A stretch of 6,456 bases of DNA from the NCBI GenBank assembly GCA_021783385.1, contig JAJXTX010000107.1, positions 2,122 through 8,577 on the forward strand. The letters are read 5' to 3'. The position numbers and the translations under genes are program-made. Below, piece by piece: positions 5,727 to 6,456 of the stretch. The stretch is from Pseudomonadota bacterium. Its GTDB lineage: Bacteria > Pseudomonadota > Gammaproteobacteria > Xanthomonadales > Rhodanobacteraceae. The notes under the pieces were generated by a model. It saw only the letters and a list, made by a program, of their open reading frames with translations. It searched no databases and was not told the DNA's origin. Position 1 is the first letter of the stretch. Each line of letters begins with the position of its first letter.

Positions 5727-5746
5727 TCGCGGCTGAAACCGCTCCC
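5727..5746 (-). repeat. REP element, right arm of a REPIN, inverted
   Basis: TCGCGGCTGAAACCGCTCCC is, on the minus strand, GGGAGCGGTTTCAGCCGCGA, identical to the left REP at 18 of 20 bases. With the left arm it makes a 76-base inverted pair (5671-5746) around a 36-base spacer, the usual REPIN arrangement. It occupies the gap between the convergent glucosidase and rsmG genes, where it may block readthrough from either side or stabilise the 3' ends of their messages. Confidence 0.75.
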
Positions 5747-5759
5747 ACTGCATGCACCA

Positions 5760-6389
5760 CTATGCGCGGCCGAGCACCAGCAGATGGCGCTCCGCGTCCA
5801 GCCCCGGCACCTGCAGCGCATGCATGCTGCGCACCGCGAAAGCGGGTGGCACGCCCGCCAGCTCGTCGTCCGGCCGCTTGCCCTTCATCGCCAGCCAGAT
5901 GCCGTCCGGCGCCAGCAGATGGCCGCCCCAGCCGAGCATGTCGGCCAGACTGGCGAACGCCCGCGCAGTGATGCAATCGAACTGGCCCTGCACGTCCTCG
6001 ACGCGCGACTGTACGGCACGCACGCCATCGAGCCTGAGTGCGCGGATCGCCTCGCGCAGAAAGCGCACCTTCTTGCCGTTGGAATCCACCAGCAGCATCT
6101 CGCGCCCGGGCGCCGCGATCGCCAGCACGATGCCGGGCAGGCCCGGGCCGGTGCCCAGATCGGCCAGCGTGGCGCCCCGCACATGCGGCAGGATCGCCAG
6201 CGAATCGAGCAGGTGGCGGGTGATCATGTCCGCCGGATCGCGCACGGCGGTGAGGTTGTAGGCCGCGTTCCAGCGCTGCAGCAGCGCCTGGTAATCGAGC
6301 AGTCGCGACATCGCGTCAGCTGGCAGGCTCAGCCCGAGTGCAGCCACGCCCTGTTCCAGTCGGGCCTGCAAGACGTCGCGCGCGCTCAT
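5760..6389 (-). CDS. rsmG: 16S rRNA (guanine-527-N7)-methyltransferase RsmG (GidB), 209 aa
   Basis: A SAM-dependent methyltransferase that makes m7G527 in the 530 loop of 16S rRNA; in other bacteria its loss gives low-level streptomycin resistance. WNAAYNLTAVRDP (residues 40-52) and RHLLDSL (58-64) are family blocks. The SAM-binding motif I is DLGTGPGLPGI (77-87). VDSNGKKVRFLRE (101-113) and TARAFASL (141-148) match E. coli RsmG closely, as does the RHLLVL C-terminus. The length (209) equals the family norm (E. coli 207). AGGAA stands five bases before the ATG at 6389. In many gammaproteobacteria mnmG precedes and parA follows rsmG; here the next gene is the convergent glucosidase. I could not recognise mnmG in the 67 bases upstream. 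Confidence 0.97.
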   Translation of the reverse strand: MSARDVLQARLEQGVAALGLSLPADAMSRLLDYQALLQRWNAAYNLTAVRDPADMITRHLLDSLAILPHVRGATLADLGTGPGLPGIVLAIAAPGREMLLVDSNGKKVRFLREAIRALRLDGVRAVQSRVEDVQGQFDCITARAFASLADMLGWGGHLLAPDGIWLAMKGKRPDDELAGVPPAFAVRSMHALQVPGLDAERHLLVLGRA

Positions 6390-6456
6390 GACGATTCCTG
6401 TGGGTGATTGGTCCGGCAGTATCCGGGCCGGGCCTCGGCGATGCCAGCGGCGGGTG
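6390..6456. other. Upstream region of rsmG, no recognisable gene
   Basis: These 67 bases hold the rsmG Shine-Dalgarno (AGGAA, minus strand, 6399-6395). One minus-strand frame stays open from the window edge to a TGA overlapping the rsmG ATG, but its 22 codons do not resemble the end of MnmG or another protein I know. It is too short to judge. Confidence 0.4.

Noticed and set aside
4271..5821. 516-codon open frame on the minus strand opposite the beta-glucosidase
   Set aside because: It runs antisense to a gene with all GH1 catalytic motifs, has a low-complexity composition and crosses the REP pair. Long antisense frames are expected in GC-rich DNA.
6390..6456. End of mnmG upstream of rsmG
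   Set aside because: None of the three minus-strand frames resembles the MnmG C-terminus, and the sequence is too short to identify anything else.

Overview
The window is GC-rich, densely coding bacterial DNA. The protein sequences, the rsmG/parA/parB neighbourhood and a pair of REP repeats of the GGGAGCGGCT...AGCCGCGA type point to a gammaproteobacterium of the Xanthomonadales, most likely near Rhodanobacter, Dyella or Frateuria. That placement is inference from pattern recognition and has not been tested by a database search. There are seven genes and no gene-free stretch above 300 bases.

Layout from left to right: a DUF488 (YeaO-like) gene (minus strand, 4-372); a family 2 glycosyltransferase (minus, 439-1155); parB (minus, 1265-2134) and parA (minus, 2137-2988), a tightly coupled chromosome-partition operon; a MalK/UgpC-type sugar ABC transporter ATPase (minus, 3078-4169); a family 1 beta-glucosidase (plus, 4304-5704), divergent from the ATPase; and rsmG (minus, 5760-6389), the 16S rRNA G527 methyltransferase, convergent with the glucosidase. 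Bases 6390-6456 hold the rsmG ribosome binding site and no recognisable gene.

In many gammaproteobacteria rsmG, parA and parB lie side by side near the replication origin. Here a two-gene sugar-use module sits between rsmG and parA. Its divergent 134-base control region carries a near-perfect LacI-type operator, TGTAATCGTTTACA. The operator would lie at the start site of the glucosidase promoter and inside the ATPase promoter, so one repressor could control import energy and intracellular beta-glucoside hydrolysis together. No LacI regulator, permease or substrate-binding protein is in the window. The 3' end of the module is closed by an inverted REP pair (a REPIN), one arm of which has become the last codons of the glucosidase gene.

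Smaller structural signals are a strong predicted RNA hairpin that takes in the Shine-Dalgarno sequence of the DUF488 gene, and two hairpins between parB and the glycosyltransferase gene. I see no intact parS site, DnaA-box cluster, tRNA, rRNA, CRISPR array, transposase or integrase. I found no convincing new multi-gene system. The points most worth checking are the sugar-module insertion, its operator, the REPIN captured by a coding sequence and the hairpin over the DUF488 start.
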